From: Candidatus Nanopelagicaceae bacterium
GTDB lineage: Bacteria; Actinomycetota; Actinomycetes; Nanopelagicales; Nanopelagicaceae
Assembly: GCA_018883345.1 (NCBI GenBank)
Contig: VEQG01000001.1
Location: forward strand, 51,895 to 115,894
DNA length: 64,000 nucleotides
Reading direction: 5' to 3'
The translations under genes were made by a program, and so were the position numbers. Within the stretch, counting starts at the first letter, position 1; each line of letters opens with the position of its first letter. Under the pieces are notes generated by a model. That model saw nothing but the letters and a program-made list of their open reading frames with translations, was not told the origin of the DNA and did not search any database. This document shows, piece by piece, positions 50,664 to 59,420 of this stretch.

Positions 50664-51668
50664 ATGGCCGGCATTAAGGATGTGGCGAGAGAGGCGGGAG
50701 TCTCAACCGCAACCGTTTCGCGTGCACTTCGGGCAATGCAACATGTTAATCCTGAAACTAGAGCAAAGATTGAAGCAGCTGCCAAGAAATTAAATTACAC
50801 ATTAAATACTGGAAAAAATACTGAATCTAAACGAGCAAACAGTGTTGGAATTATCGCGCCGTACATTAGCCGCTGGTATTTTGCAAAAGTAATTCAAGGC
50901 GCAGAGCAAGCCCTGCAAGAGGCTGGTCTTGATTTACTGGTTTATAACATCAATCAAAACAACGATCGAAATCGCATTTTTAAAGATGAATATTTAAGAG
51001 GTCGCGTAGACGCTCTAATTTCAATCAGCGTGCCGTTAAGTGAAGTTGAATTCCAATCCATATTGGATCTAAATATTCCCACCGCGCTAGTCGGCACTTC
51101 AGATAAAAGAGTATCTAGCGTACGCATAGATGACGTTGCTGGCGCAAGAGTTGCAACACAACATTTGGTTAACCAAGGTCATAAGCGAATTGGTTTGATT
51201 GGCGGAATTAACAACAACCCATATCAATTTCCAGTTCCAAGAGATCGTCGAATTGGTTTCTTGCAAGTCTTAGAAGAGAGCGGGATAGAGTTCGATCCAA
51301 TGCTTGAAGTTATTGGAGATTTCCAAGCAGCAACTGCGATGCAAGTTATGGGTGAATTGCTAGCGCGACGAAATCGCCCAACTGCAATTTTCTGCGAATC
51401 AGATGAAATGGCTATTGGTGCAATTCAAGCAATCAAAAAACATGGCTTGAAAGTTCCGGACGATATTTCAATTGTTGGTTTTGATAATCACGAAATGGCT
51501 GAATACTTTGACTTAACAACTATCGAACAGCCCGTGCAGATGATGGGCGAGATGGCCGCTTGGTCAATTATGGAAAAGTTAAAGAAGCCGGATTCTGATA
51601 TGCCTGACTTAACCTTGCCTACTTCACTAATTGTGCGTAATTCGACCCGTAAAATTACTGCGGATTAA
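50664..51668 (+). CDS. LacI family transcriptional regulator
   Basis: 334 residues. N-terminal helix-turn-helix IKDVAREAGVSTATVSRAL (residues 4-22) with the hinge, then a sugar-binding-type effector domain (about 60-330). ATG 50664 has AGGAG 8 nt upstream. In this operon-like run it precedes MalY, an FAD oxidoreductase and cystathionine synthase genes; the effector is unknown. Could also act on the nearby GH13 genes. Orientation and palindrome suggest autoregulation. Confidence 0.92.
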   Translation: MAGIKDVAREAGVSTATVSRALRAMQHVNPETRAKIEAAAKKLNYTLNTGKNTESKRANSVGIIAPYISRWYFAKVIQGAEQALQEAGLDLLVYNINQNNDRNRIFKDEYLRGRVDALISISVPLSEVEFQSILDLNIPTALVGTSDKRVSSVRIDDVAGARVATQHLVNQGHKRIGLIGGINNNPYQFPVPRDRRIGFLQVLEESGIEFDPMLEVIGDFQAATAMQVMGELLARRNRPTAIFCESDEMAIGAIQAIKKHGLKVPDDISIVGFDNHEMAEYFDLTTIEQPVQMMGEMAAWSIMEKLKKPDSDMPDLTLPTSLIVRNSTRKITAD

Positions 51669-51680
51669 GCCGCTCTGTAT

Positions 51681-51686
51681 TACTCT
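51681..51686 (+). promoter_or_regulatory. -10 box TACTCT, leaderless start of malY
   Basis: TACTCT ends 6 nt before ATG 51693, in the 24-nt gap after the LacI-type gene, so malY need not depend on the regulator's promoter. Confidence 0.55.
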
Positions 51687-51692
51687 GACAAC

Positions 51693-52835
51693 ATGAAAAT
51701 CGAAGCGCTGCCGCTTGCTGAAATGCGAACTCACCGCAGTGAAAAATGGCGCGGCTTTCCCTCAGATGTCTTGCCGTTATTCGTTGCAGAGATGGACTTT
51801 CCAGTAGCTCAGCCAATCCAAGATATTTTGATGCAGATGATTTCTCACTCAGATATGGGATATCTCAGTTCAATCCCAGAGCTCGGTAAAGCATTTTCAG
51901 ATTTTTCAAAACGTCACTGGAATTGGGATGTAAACCCTGAATATGTCAGATTATGCACAGATGTTGGCGTTGGAATGGTGGAAGTTTTACGTGCCACCAC
52001 GCAGCCTGGCGATAAAGTTTTAGTGAATTCTCCGATCTATCAGAATTTTTACAATTGGATTAAAGAGACCAAAGTTGAATTAATTGATGTCCCGTTCATT
52101 CAGAATGGATTAAATTGGTCTGTAGATTTTGATGCGATAGAAAAAATCTATGCATCCGGATTGAAAGTTCATGCTCTCTGCTCACCTCATAATCCTCTGG
52201 GACGTATTTACTCTCGAGAAGAATTATCTAAATTTGCGCAATTAGCTAAAAAATACGGTGTAGTTGTTATTAGTGATGAGATACATGGACCACTTGCGCT
52301 TTCGGAACATGAATTTGTGCCATTTCTATCCGTTTCTCCAGAAGCCGCTGAAGTAGGAATATGCGTAACCAGCGCAAGTAAAGCTTTTAATATTGCTGGC
52401 TTAAAGTCGGCTTTGATTGTCTCTCAAAGTGCTCAGATGCATGAATTGCTAGCAAAGATGCCGATGTCAGTGCATTATCGTTCTTCGATTCTAGGTGCCT
52501 TTGCGGCAGTAGAGGCTTTTAACAAAGGTGATGAATGGCTGGCTGGGGCGATTTCAACTATTGAATCAAATGCACATTACCTAAAAACACTTTTAGATAC
52601 TCAGCTGCCAGCGGCAAAATATGAAATTCCTAAGTGTTCATATCTGGCTTGGGTAGATGTCAGCGGGTTAGGTTTGGGTGAGGATCCATCTCAAGTTTTT
52701 CTTGAGAAAGGAAAAGTGGCATTTAATGCTGGCAAGATTTATGGAGCCAGCGCATCGCAATTTGTTCGAATCAATTTGGCAACAAGTGAATCCGTGCTTG
52801 CCGAAGCCGTAAATAGGATGGTCAAATCTCTATGA
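51693..52835 (+). CDS. MalY/PatB-type PLP-dependent aminotransferase or C-S lyase
   Basis: 380 residues, fold type I. MalY/PatB signature: WRGFPSDVLPLFVAEMDF near 19-36, SPHNPLGRIYS near 163-173, DEIHGPLAL near 197-205 and Schiff-base lysine in TSASKAFNIAG near 225-235. Family members split cystathionine to homocysteine, or act as regulators in maltose systems. The neighbouring cystathionine synthase-like enzyme favours a transsulfuration role. Stop overlaps the next gene (ATGA). Confidence 0.85.
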   Translation: MKIEALPLAEMRTHRSEKWRGFPSDVLPLFVAEMDFPVAQPIQDILMQMISHSDMGYLSSIPELGKAFSDFSKRHWNWDVNPEYVRLCTDVGVGMVEVLRATTQPGDKVLVNSPIYQNFYNWIKETKVELIDVPFIQNGLNWSVDFDAIEKIYASGLKVHALCSPHNPLGRIYSREELSKFAQLAKKYGVVVISDEIHGPLALSEHEFVPFLSVSPEAAEVGICVTSASKAFNIAGLKSALIVSQSAQMHELLAKMPMSVHYRSSILGAFAAVEAFNKGDEWLAGAISTIESNAHYLKTLLDTQLPAAKYEIPKCSYLAWVDVSGLGLGEDPSQVFLEKGKVAFNAGKIYGASASQFVRINLATSESVLAEAVNRMVKSL

Positions 52836-54349
52836 CTTCCTACGACGTAATCATTGCTGGCGCCGGTCACAATGGTTTAGTCGCTGCAAATTACTTAGCA
52901 AAAGCTGGCAAGAAAGTTTTGATTCTTGAGGCGCAGGAACAAATAGGTGGCGCTACTCAAAGTGTTAAAGCTTTCGAAGATTACGAAGCCCGCTTATCTC
53001 GTTATTCATACTTAATTGCGCTCCTGCCAGACAAAATAATCTCGGATCTAGGACTTAGTTTCAAGAATTTATCTCGGAATATTTCATCGTTTACGCCATA
53101 TCAAGATGGGGGATTGCTGATTTCACGGCAGTGGGATCAGCAGACTGCAGATTCGTTTAGCAGATTACCTAGTGGCGATAAAGAAGCTATAGCCTGGCAA
53201 GAGTTTTATGGTGAAATTGAGAAATTTGCCAAGCGAATTGCTCCAAGCATGTTGGAACCTTTAAGAAGTAGTGCTGATTTAAATACTCAAATTGCGATGC
53301 CACAAATTTGGGATCAGTTGATTGAGAATCCAATAGGCCACGTTATTACGGAAAAATTCAAGAATGATTTAGTACGTGGTGTTGTTCTAACCGATGCGCT
53401 CATCGGAACTCTCTCATCCGCATACGGAATGCAAGCAAACAACTGCTTCTTGTATCACTTAATCGGTAATGGCACTGGCGAATGGAAAGTGCCTCAAGGT
53501 GGCATGGGTGCTTTTGTTGCCGAACTACATCGGGTCGCAATTTCAAATGGTGTTGATATTGAATGTTCCGCAAAAGTTATTGATATTGATGCCGACGAAA
53601 CCGGCGTTCAAGTTACCGATATCAATAATCGAAAATTCCAAGCAAAGTATTTTCTTTCAAATGCTGCCCCTGAGTTTGTAACAAATAAAATTGAAAGCCG
53701 TGGCAGTCTAGAAGGCTCTCAAATCAAGATTAATCTATTGCTGAAGCGTTTACCGCAACTCAAATCTGGAATTGATCCTAAGCTGGCCTTTGCAGGCACC
53801 TTACATCTAAATGAAAGTTTCTCAGAGTTAGAAAGAGCTTATGACCAAGCTTTGATTGGCGGTATTCCAGATGTAATTCCAGCTGAGATGTATTGCCATA
53901 CGCTCACAGACCCAACAATTCTTAGCCCAGAATTGCAAGCTGCCGGCTTTCAAACTCTAACTCTCTTTGGATTGCATACCCCAGCAACTGCTTTTGAAGA
54001 AGACAATAAGACCACCACAAAATCAGTTGTAGATAGCGCAATTGCAGGGCTAAATAAATACTTAGCTGAACCGCTGGAAGAAGTTCTGGCATACAGTAAC
54101 GATGGCAAACCATGTCTCGAGGCAAAGTCCCCGCTTGATCTGGAAGCCGATTTATTTTTACCTAGGGGCAATATTTTCCATAAAGATTTATCCCTTCCCT
54201 TTGCTGAAAGTGATGAAGAGGTCGGCAAGTGGGGCGTTGAGACTAATCTGCCAAATGTATTTATCTGCGGTGCAAGCGCAAAACGTGGCGGAGGAGTGAG
54301 CGGCATTCCTGGACACAATGCTGCGATGGCAGTCTTGCAAAGCAAGTAA
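52832..54349 (+). CDS. FAD-dependent oxidoreductase, phytoene-desaturase-like
   Basis: 505 residues; ATG overlaps the malY stop. FAD loop IIAGAGHNGLVAANYLA at 7-23 followed by LEAQEQIGGATQS; C-terminal FICGASAKRGGGVSGIPGHN near 475-494 closes the FAD site. Resembles the PYROXD2/CrtI-like amine or carotenoid oxidoreductases of unknown substrate. No carotenoid genes are nearby, so a phytoene role is unlikely. Its TAA stop is the start of the next gene's TAATCT box. Confidence 0.82.
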   Translation: MTSYDVIIAGAGHNGLVAANYLAKAGKKVLILEAQEQIGGATQSVKAFEDYEARLSRYSYLIALLPDKIISDLGLSFKNLSRNISSFTPYQDGGLLISRQWDQQTADSFSRLPSGDKEAIAWQEFYGEIEKFAKRIAPSMLEPLRSSADLNTQIAMPQIWDQLIENPIGHVITEKFKNDLVRGVVLTDALIGTLSSAYGMQANNCFLYHLIGNGTGEWKVPQGGMGAFVAELHRVAISNGVDIECSAKVIDIDADETGVQVTDINNRKFQAKYFLSNAAPEFVTNKIESRGSLEGSQIKINLLLKRLPQLKSGIDPKLAFAGTLHLNESFSELERAYDQALIGGIPDVIPAEMYCHTLTDPTILSPELQAAGFQTLTLFGLHTPATAFEEDNKTTTKSVVDSAIAGLNKYLAEPLEEVLAYSNDGKPCLEAKSPLDLEADLFLPRGNIFHKDLSLPFAESDEEVGKWGVETNLPNVFICGASAKRGGGVSGIPGHNAAMAVLQSK

Positions 54350-54352
54350 TCT
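54347..54352 (+). promoter_or_regulatory. -10 box TAATCT embedded in the upstream stop codon
   Basis: TAATCT begins with the stop codon of the FAD oxidoreductase and ends 6 nt before ATG 54359. Confidence 0.5.
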
Positions 54353-54358
54353 TTTCCC

Positions 54359-55459
54359 ATGAAAAAGCCTGAAACTATTGCGGTTACCGCGGGACGCCCG
54401 GAACATACACCGGACGCTTCACTAAATCCTGATGTGCAATTTACTTCAACTTTTCGCGCAGGCGGTCCGCTAGGTTACGGAAGATACGGAAATCAAACTT
54501 GGTTGGCAGTTGAAGATGCAATTAGCCAATTAGAAGGTGGCCGAACTTTGATTTTTAGTTCAGGTATGGCTGCAATTAATGCGGTATTTAATATTTTGCC
54601 GGTTGGCGCGGTAGTAACTGCTTCCAATCAAGGTTATAGCGGCACAATGACAGTACTAAAGATGCTAAACGAAAGCGGAAGATTAGAAGTTAGATTTGTT
54701 GATGTAGCAAATACTTCAGAAGTGATTGCTGCGATTCCGGGAACACAGCTGCTCTGGTTGGAATCTCCAACTAATCCATGTTTAGAAGTGGCAGATCTTC
54801 CAACTCTCATTAAGGCTGCTAAGCAAGCGGGCATTGGGGTTGCCGTCGATAACACTTTTGCCACACCTTTAAATCAAAATCCGCTAGCTATGGGCGCTGA
54901 TCTAGTTATGAATTCAGTAACTAAATTCTTGGCGGGGCATAGTGATATTTTGATGGGTGCTATTTCAACAAAAGACGATGCGCTGTTTACAAGAATTGAA
55001 ACTCAAAGAAAATTAGGCGGTGCAATTGCTGGTCCTATGGAAGCTTGGCTTGCGCTACGTGGCATACGAACCTTTGCGATCCGAGTGCAACGCGGTTCTG
55101 AATCTGCCCTCGAACTTGCTAAACGATTATCTGAGCATCCAAAGGTTTCTAGAGTGCGCTACCCAGGTTTACCAACCGATCCACAGCATGAGCGCGCTAA
55201 GAGCTTTATGAGAGGTTTTGGTGCAGTCTTCTCATTTGAAGTTAAAGCTAGCGGAGAAGAGACAGAACGCGTCTGTAATGCTGCAAAGCTAATTACCAAT
55301 GCAACCAGTTTGGGTGGAGTCGAGACCCTTTGGGAGAGACGCAGGCGTTGGCCAATTGAGAGCGAAGTTGTACCAGAATCTTTAATTCGCGTGAGTGTTG
55401 GCATAGAGAACGTTGAAGACCTCTGGGATGACATTAAGCAAGCTTTAGATACAATTTAG
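54359..55459 (+). CDS. Cystathionine gamma-synthase-like PLP enzyme
   Basis: 366 residues, Cys/Met-metabolism PLP family. GGRTLIFSSGMAAINAV near 61-77 and the Schiff-base lysine in NSVTKFLAGHSD near 183-194; typical VDNTFATPLNQNP near 162-174 and C-terminal SLGGVETLWERRR near 319-331. May act as cystathionine gamma-synthase, beta- or gamma-lyase; the substrate is not settled by sequence. Follows the FAD gene after 9 nt. Confidence 0.86.
   Translation: MKKPETIAVTAGRPEHTPDASLNPDVQFTSTFRAGGPLGYGRYGNQTWLAVEDAISQLEGGRTLIFSSGMAAINAVFNILPVGAVVTASNQGYSGTMTVLKMLNESGRLEVRFVDVANTSEVIAAIPGTQLLWLESPTNPCLEVADLPTLIKAAKQAGIGVAVDNTFATPLNQNPLAMGADLVMNSVTKFLAGHSDILMGAISTKDDALFTRIETQRKLGGAIAGPMEAWLALRGIRTFAIRVQRGSESALELAKRLSEHPKVSRVRYPGLPTDPQHERAKSFMRGFGAVFSFEVKASGEETERVCNAAKLITNATSLGGVETLWERRRRWPIESEVVPESLIRVSVGIENVEDLWDDIKQALDTI
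55450..55455 (+). promoter_or_regulatory. -10 box TACAAT, leaderless start of the 48-residue gene
   Basis: TACAAT lies in the last codons of the cystathionine synthase gene and ends 6 nt before ATG 55462. Near-consensus -10. Confidence 0.55.
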
Positions 55460-55461
55460 CC

Positions 55462-55608
55462 ATGAAGTTCTTCCGACGTATCGCTGCGCTTGCAACCTTT
55501 TCGGTGCTGGCATTTAAAGCGGTCGGATCATTTCTTTCATGGGTAGAAAAGCAAGAAGATTCGCCTGCAACGGTTTGGGCAGACGATGATGAATTTGAGG
55601 ACGCTTAA
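55462..55608 (+). CDS. 48-residue membrane microprotein with acidic tail
   Basis: ATG 55462 to TAA 55606-55608. Basic MKFFRRIA start, one hydrophobic segment (about 8-27, ALATFSVLAFKAVGSFLSW), then charged EKQEDSPATVWADDDEFEDA. Predicted single-span inner-membrane protein, acidic tail probably cytosolic or outside depending on topology. A leaderless promoter precedes it. It recalls DLW-39-type small actinobacterial proteins but lacks the exact motif, so the family is unknown. Position between cystathionine synthase and hpf. Confidence 0.6.
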   Translation: MKFFRRIAALATFSVLAFKAVGSFLSWVEKQEDSPATVWADDDEFEDA

Positions 55609-55662
55609 GTCTAGACTTACCAGTAACACCCAACCTGATTCACGATTAGAAGGGTTTTACAA

Positions 55663-55998
55663 ATGCAAATTGTTTTTCATACTCGACAAGCTCATTTAGC
55701 GGATGATTTTAAAGATATTGCAACTGAAAAATTAAAAGCGCTCGGTCGTTTTAATGTGTTAATGGATCGTATTGAAGTTGAAATAATTCATGAACAGAAC
55801 CCAAAACAAGGCAAACATTCACACAAAGTTATTTTAACTGCAAAAGGTGCAGGCCCTTTAGTTCGTTCGGAAGCATCCGAATTTAATGATGTAGCTGCAT
55901 TTGATATTGCAGTGAAGAGCTTTGAGCTTCAACTACGTAAAATTCACGAGAAGAGCAAAGATCACAATCGCGAATCAATTAAACATTTAGGACAATAG
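55663..55998 (+). CDS. hpf: Ribosome hibernation factor HPF/YfiA, short form
   Basis: 111 residues. Binds the small subunit in stationary phase and blocks tRNA and mRNA sites. The N-terminal domain is complete (beta-alpha-beta-beta-beta-alpha: IVFHTRQAHLADDFKDIATEKL, then the long last helix with ELQLRKIHEKSKDHN). The C-terminal dimerisation domain of long HPF (about 60 residues, normal in actinobacteria, about 210-220 in total) is absent. A GAAGGG Shine-Dalgarno is about 8 nt upstream. The M. tuberculosis gene sits between comF and secA; here it has moved. 3' end overlaps the convergent glucosidase by 12 nt. Confidence 0.85.
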   Translation: MQIVFHTRQAHLADDFKDIATEKLKALGRFNVLMDRIEVEIIHEQNPKQGKHSHKVILTAKGAGPLVRSEASEFNDVAAFDIAVKSFELQLRKIHEKSKDHNRESIKHLGQ

Positions 55999-57543
55999 CC
56001 AAATCGCAGTTGCTGGTGGTAAAACGTCAGCAATTGTTTGGCTGGCTAATATAACTTTTCCAGAAATTGGTATTTCTTGATCAGAGATATTGATTAATAC
56101 TTCAACTTTGCCTCGCTTATACGAAAGCAGACCATTAGTTCTGGTCCAAGTAAGCTCTCCACTTCCTAGGAAATACTCCTTACGTAATTCAAGTGCGCGC
56201 TTGTAAAGATTTAGAGATGAGTTTAAATCAGCTAATTCATGCTCAACTGTAAATTCTTTCCAATCGTTTTGAAGCGGCAACCAAGGTTTACCGTTCGTGA
56301 ATCCAAATGGTGAGGTTTCACCTGACCATGGCATAGGAACACGTGCGCCGTCGCGCCCTTTTTGCTTTCCATTTGTACGGAAGAAAATTGGATCTTGTCG
56401 ATCTGAATCTGACATTTCCCCAGAAGGAAGACCTAACTCTTGACCGTTATAAATATAGGCAGAACCTGGTAATCCCAACACGAAAAGTGCCATCGCTCGA
56501 GCTGCCTGGCTTCCGATTCGTGAAGCGACTCTCTCTGAATCATGATTTGAAAGGCACCAAGTTGGCCAGGCGCTCTGTTCTTTAACTAAATTCAACATAT
56601 CTGAAATTGATTTATATAAATACTCGGAATCAAATGGCGCATTCATAACATCAAAATTAAAGAATTGATGTAGTTCATCTGGCCTGACATACAAAGTAGC
56701 TCGTTTTGGTGGGTGCACCCAAACTTCAGCTACCGCCATAATCTCTCTATCGCCATAAGAATCAAAAATCTTTCGCCATTTTCTGTAAATTTCATGGACG
56801 CCATCACGATCAAAAAATGGGATTTTGGCTAAATATGAGTTACGTTTTTCAACTTCCATCAAAACATCCAGGCGAAGGGCATCGCTTAATCCTTGCGGAT
56901 CGTAATGATCAACATGAATATCTTCTTTTGCCAGACCATGAGCCACATCGATGCGAAACCCATCAGCGCCTAAATCAATCCAAAATCTAATAGTTTCTTC
57001 AAAATCTTCTGCAACTTCTGGATTGTCCCAATTTAAATCTGGCTGGGACGAATCAAAGAGATGTAAATACCATTGACCATCTGCAATCTGGGTCCAAGCT
57101 GGTCCACCAAACAAAGAGATCCAATTGTTCGGAGGAGTATTTGCATCCTTGCCATCATAAAAATGAAATCGATTCCTGGCTTCGGAACCTTTTGGCGATT
57201 TAAGCGCCTCTTTAAACCATTTGTGCTCACTTGAAAAATGATTTGGCACAATATCGACGACGACTCTTAGTCCTATGGAGTGCGCTTTTTCGAAAAGCTT
57301 CCTAGCATCTTCTAAAGTGCCAAATCTTGGATCGACATCTCGTGGATCTGCCACATCATAGCCGCCATCTTTATTGGGGGTTTTGTAGAAGGGACTTAGC
57401 CAAATTGCATCAACCCCGAGCGCTTTTACATAATCAAGGCGAGAAGTGATGCCCTTTAGGTCGCCTTCACCATCGCCATTGCTGTCTTGAAATGAGCGCG
57501 GGTAAATTTGATAGATAACCGCTTCATTCCACCACTTATTCAC
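55987..57543 (-). CDS. GH13 alpha-glucosidase (oligo-1,6-glucosidase/alpha-glucosidase type)
   Basis: 518 residues. Cytosolic hydrolysis of short alpha-glucosides. (beta/alpha)8 barrel with catalytic Asp in DGFRIDVAHGL near 196-206, Glu in MAVAEVWVHPP near 267-277 and Asp in LSNHDSERV near 329-337; N-terminal YQIYPRSFQDSNGDGEGDL is classic for GH13_23/30-type enzymes. GTG start at 57543 is 6 nt from TAAAGT (minus strand). Divergent from the DinB gene; together with amylosucrase at 59418 forms an alpha-glucan set. Confidence 0.92.
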   Translation of the reverse strand: MNKWWNEAVIYQIYPRSFQDSNGDGEGDLKGITSRLDYVKALGVDAIWLSPFYKTPNKDGGYDVADPRDVDPRFGTLEDARKLFEKAHSIGLRVVVDIVPNHFSSEHKWFKEALKSPKGSEARNRFHFYDGKDANTPPNNWISLFGGPAWTQIADGQWYLHLFDSSQPDLNWDNPEVAEDFEETIRFWIDLGADGFRIDVAHGLAKEDIHVDHYDPQGLSDALRLDVLMEVEKRNSYLAKIPFFDRDGVHEIYRKWRKIFDSYGDREIMAVAEVWVHPPKRATLYVRPDELHQFFNFDVMNAPFDSEYLYKSISDMLNLVKEQSAWPTWCLSNHDSERVASRIGSQAARAMALFVLGLPGSAYIYNGQELGLPSGEMSDSDRQDPIFFRTNGKQKGRDGARVPMPWSGETSPFGFTNGKPWLPLQNDWKEFTVEHELADLNSSLNLYKRALELRKEYFLGSGELTWTRTNGLLSYKRGKVEVLINISDQEIPISGKVILASQTIADVLPPATAIWLLS

Positions 57544-57559
57544 GGCTAAACTTTAGTCC
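57544..57559. promoter_or_regulatory. Divergent glucosidase/DinB promoter with overlapping -10 boxes
   Basis: 16-nt gap. Minus-strand TAAAGT (57555-57550) is 6 nt before the glucosidase GTG; plus-strand TAAACT (57547-57552) is 7 nt before the DinB ATG. The two hexamers share three base pairs. Confidence 0.6.
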
Positions 57560-58018
57560 ATGACCAGCCAAAACAGATTAGATAGATTTGCAGCACACGG
57601 TAAAGAATTCCAAGAAGTGCTTTCCACAATTCCAGAAGCGCATCGATACACCATGGTTGACGGTGGCTGGTCTGCGGCATATGTGGTTCATCATGTTGCA
57701 GATGGAGAGCTACATTTCGCATCACGATATTTACATGCAATAGGTGATATTTCGCCAAGTATCCAACCATTCGATGAAGAGGCGTATCCAGAGCGAGTTA
57801 ACTACGCAAAGCGCCAAGTGAAAACTTCATTGGCAGCAATAGTTGGGATAAGAGCAATGGTTTCAGAAGTATTTACAAATGCAACTGACGCAGATTGGGA
57901 TAAGCTTTCCAATCATCCGGAGCTTGGCCCAATAACTCTAAGTGAACTTTTTGAAAAAGCAGATAGCCATTTAGTGGGCCACACACAACAACTTAGAGAT
58001 ATTTCCGCGCATTTTTAA
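57560..58018 (+). CDS. DinB superfamily protein
   Basis: 152 residues. Four-helix DinB/YfiT fold; the conserved metal-binding histidines appear in YVVHHVADGELHF near 41-53 and in SHLVGHTQQLRDI near 136-148. Some members are metal-dependent thiol transferases (bacillithiol or mycothiol S-transferase), so a mycothiol-related role is conceivable next to an MshB-containing genome. Substrate unknown. Confidence 0.78.
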   Translation: MTSQNRLDRFAAHGKEFQEVLSTIPEAHRYTMVDGGWSAAYVVHHVADGELHFASRYLHAIGDISPSIQPFDEEAYPERVNYAKRQVKTSLAAIVGIRAMVSEVFTNATDADWDKLSNHPELGPITLSELFEKADSHLVGHTQQLRDISAHF

Positions 58019-58029
58019 TAAATTGTTAG

Positions 58030-59403
<1,374 letters not shown>

Positions 59404-59406
<3 letters not shown>

Positions 59407-59420
59407 CTAAAATTTAGTTA
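59404..59420. terminator. AT-rich palindrome spanning the argG and amylosucrase stops
   Basis: TAACTAAA-A-TTTAGTTA, perfect 8-1-8 palindrome whose ends are the stop codons of both convergent genes (TAA 59404-59406 and TTA 59418-59420). Likely a bidirectional end signal, or a consequence of symmetrical stops. Confidence 0.45.
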
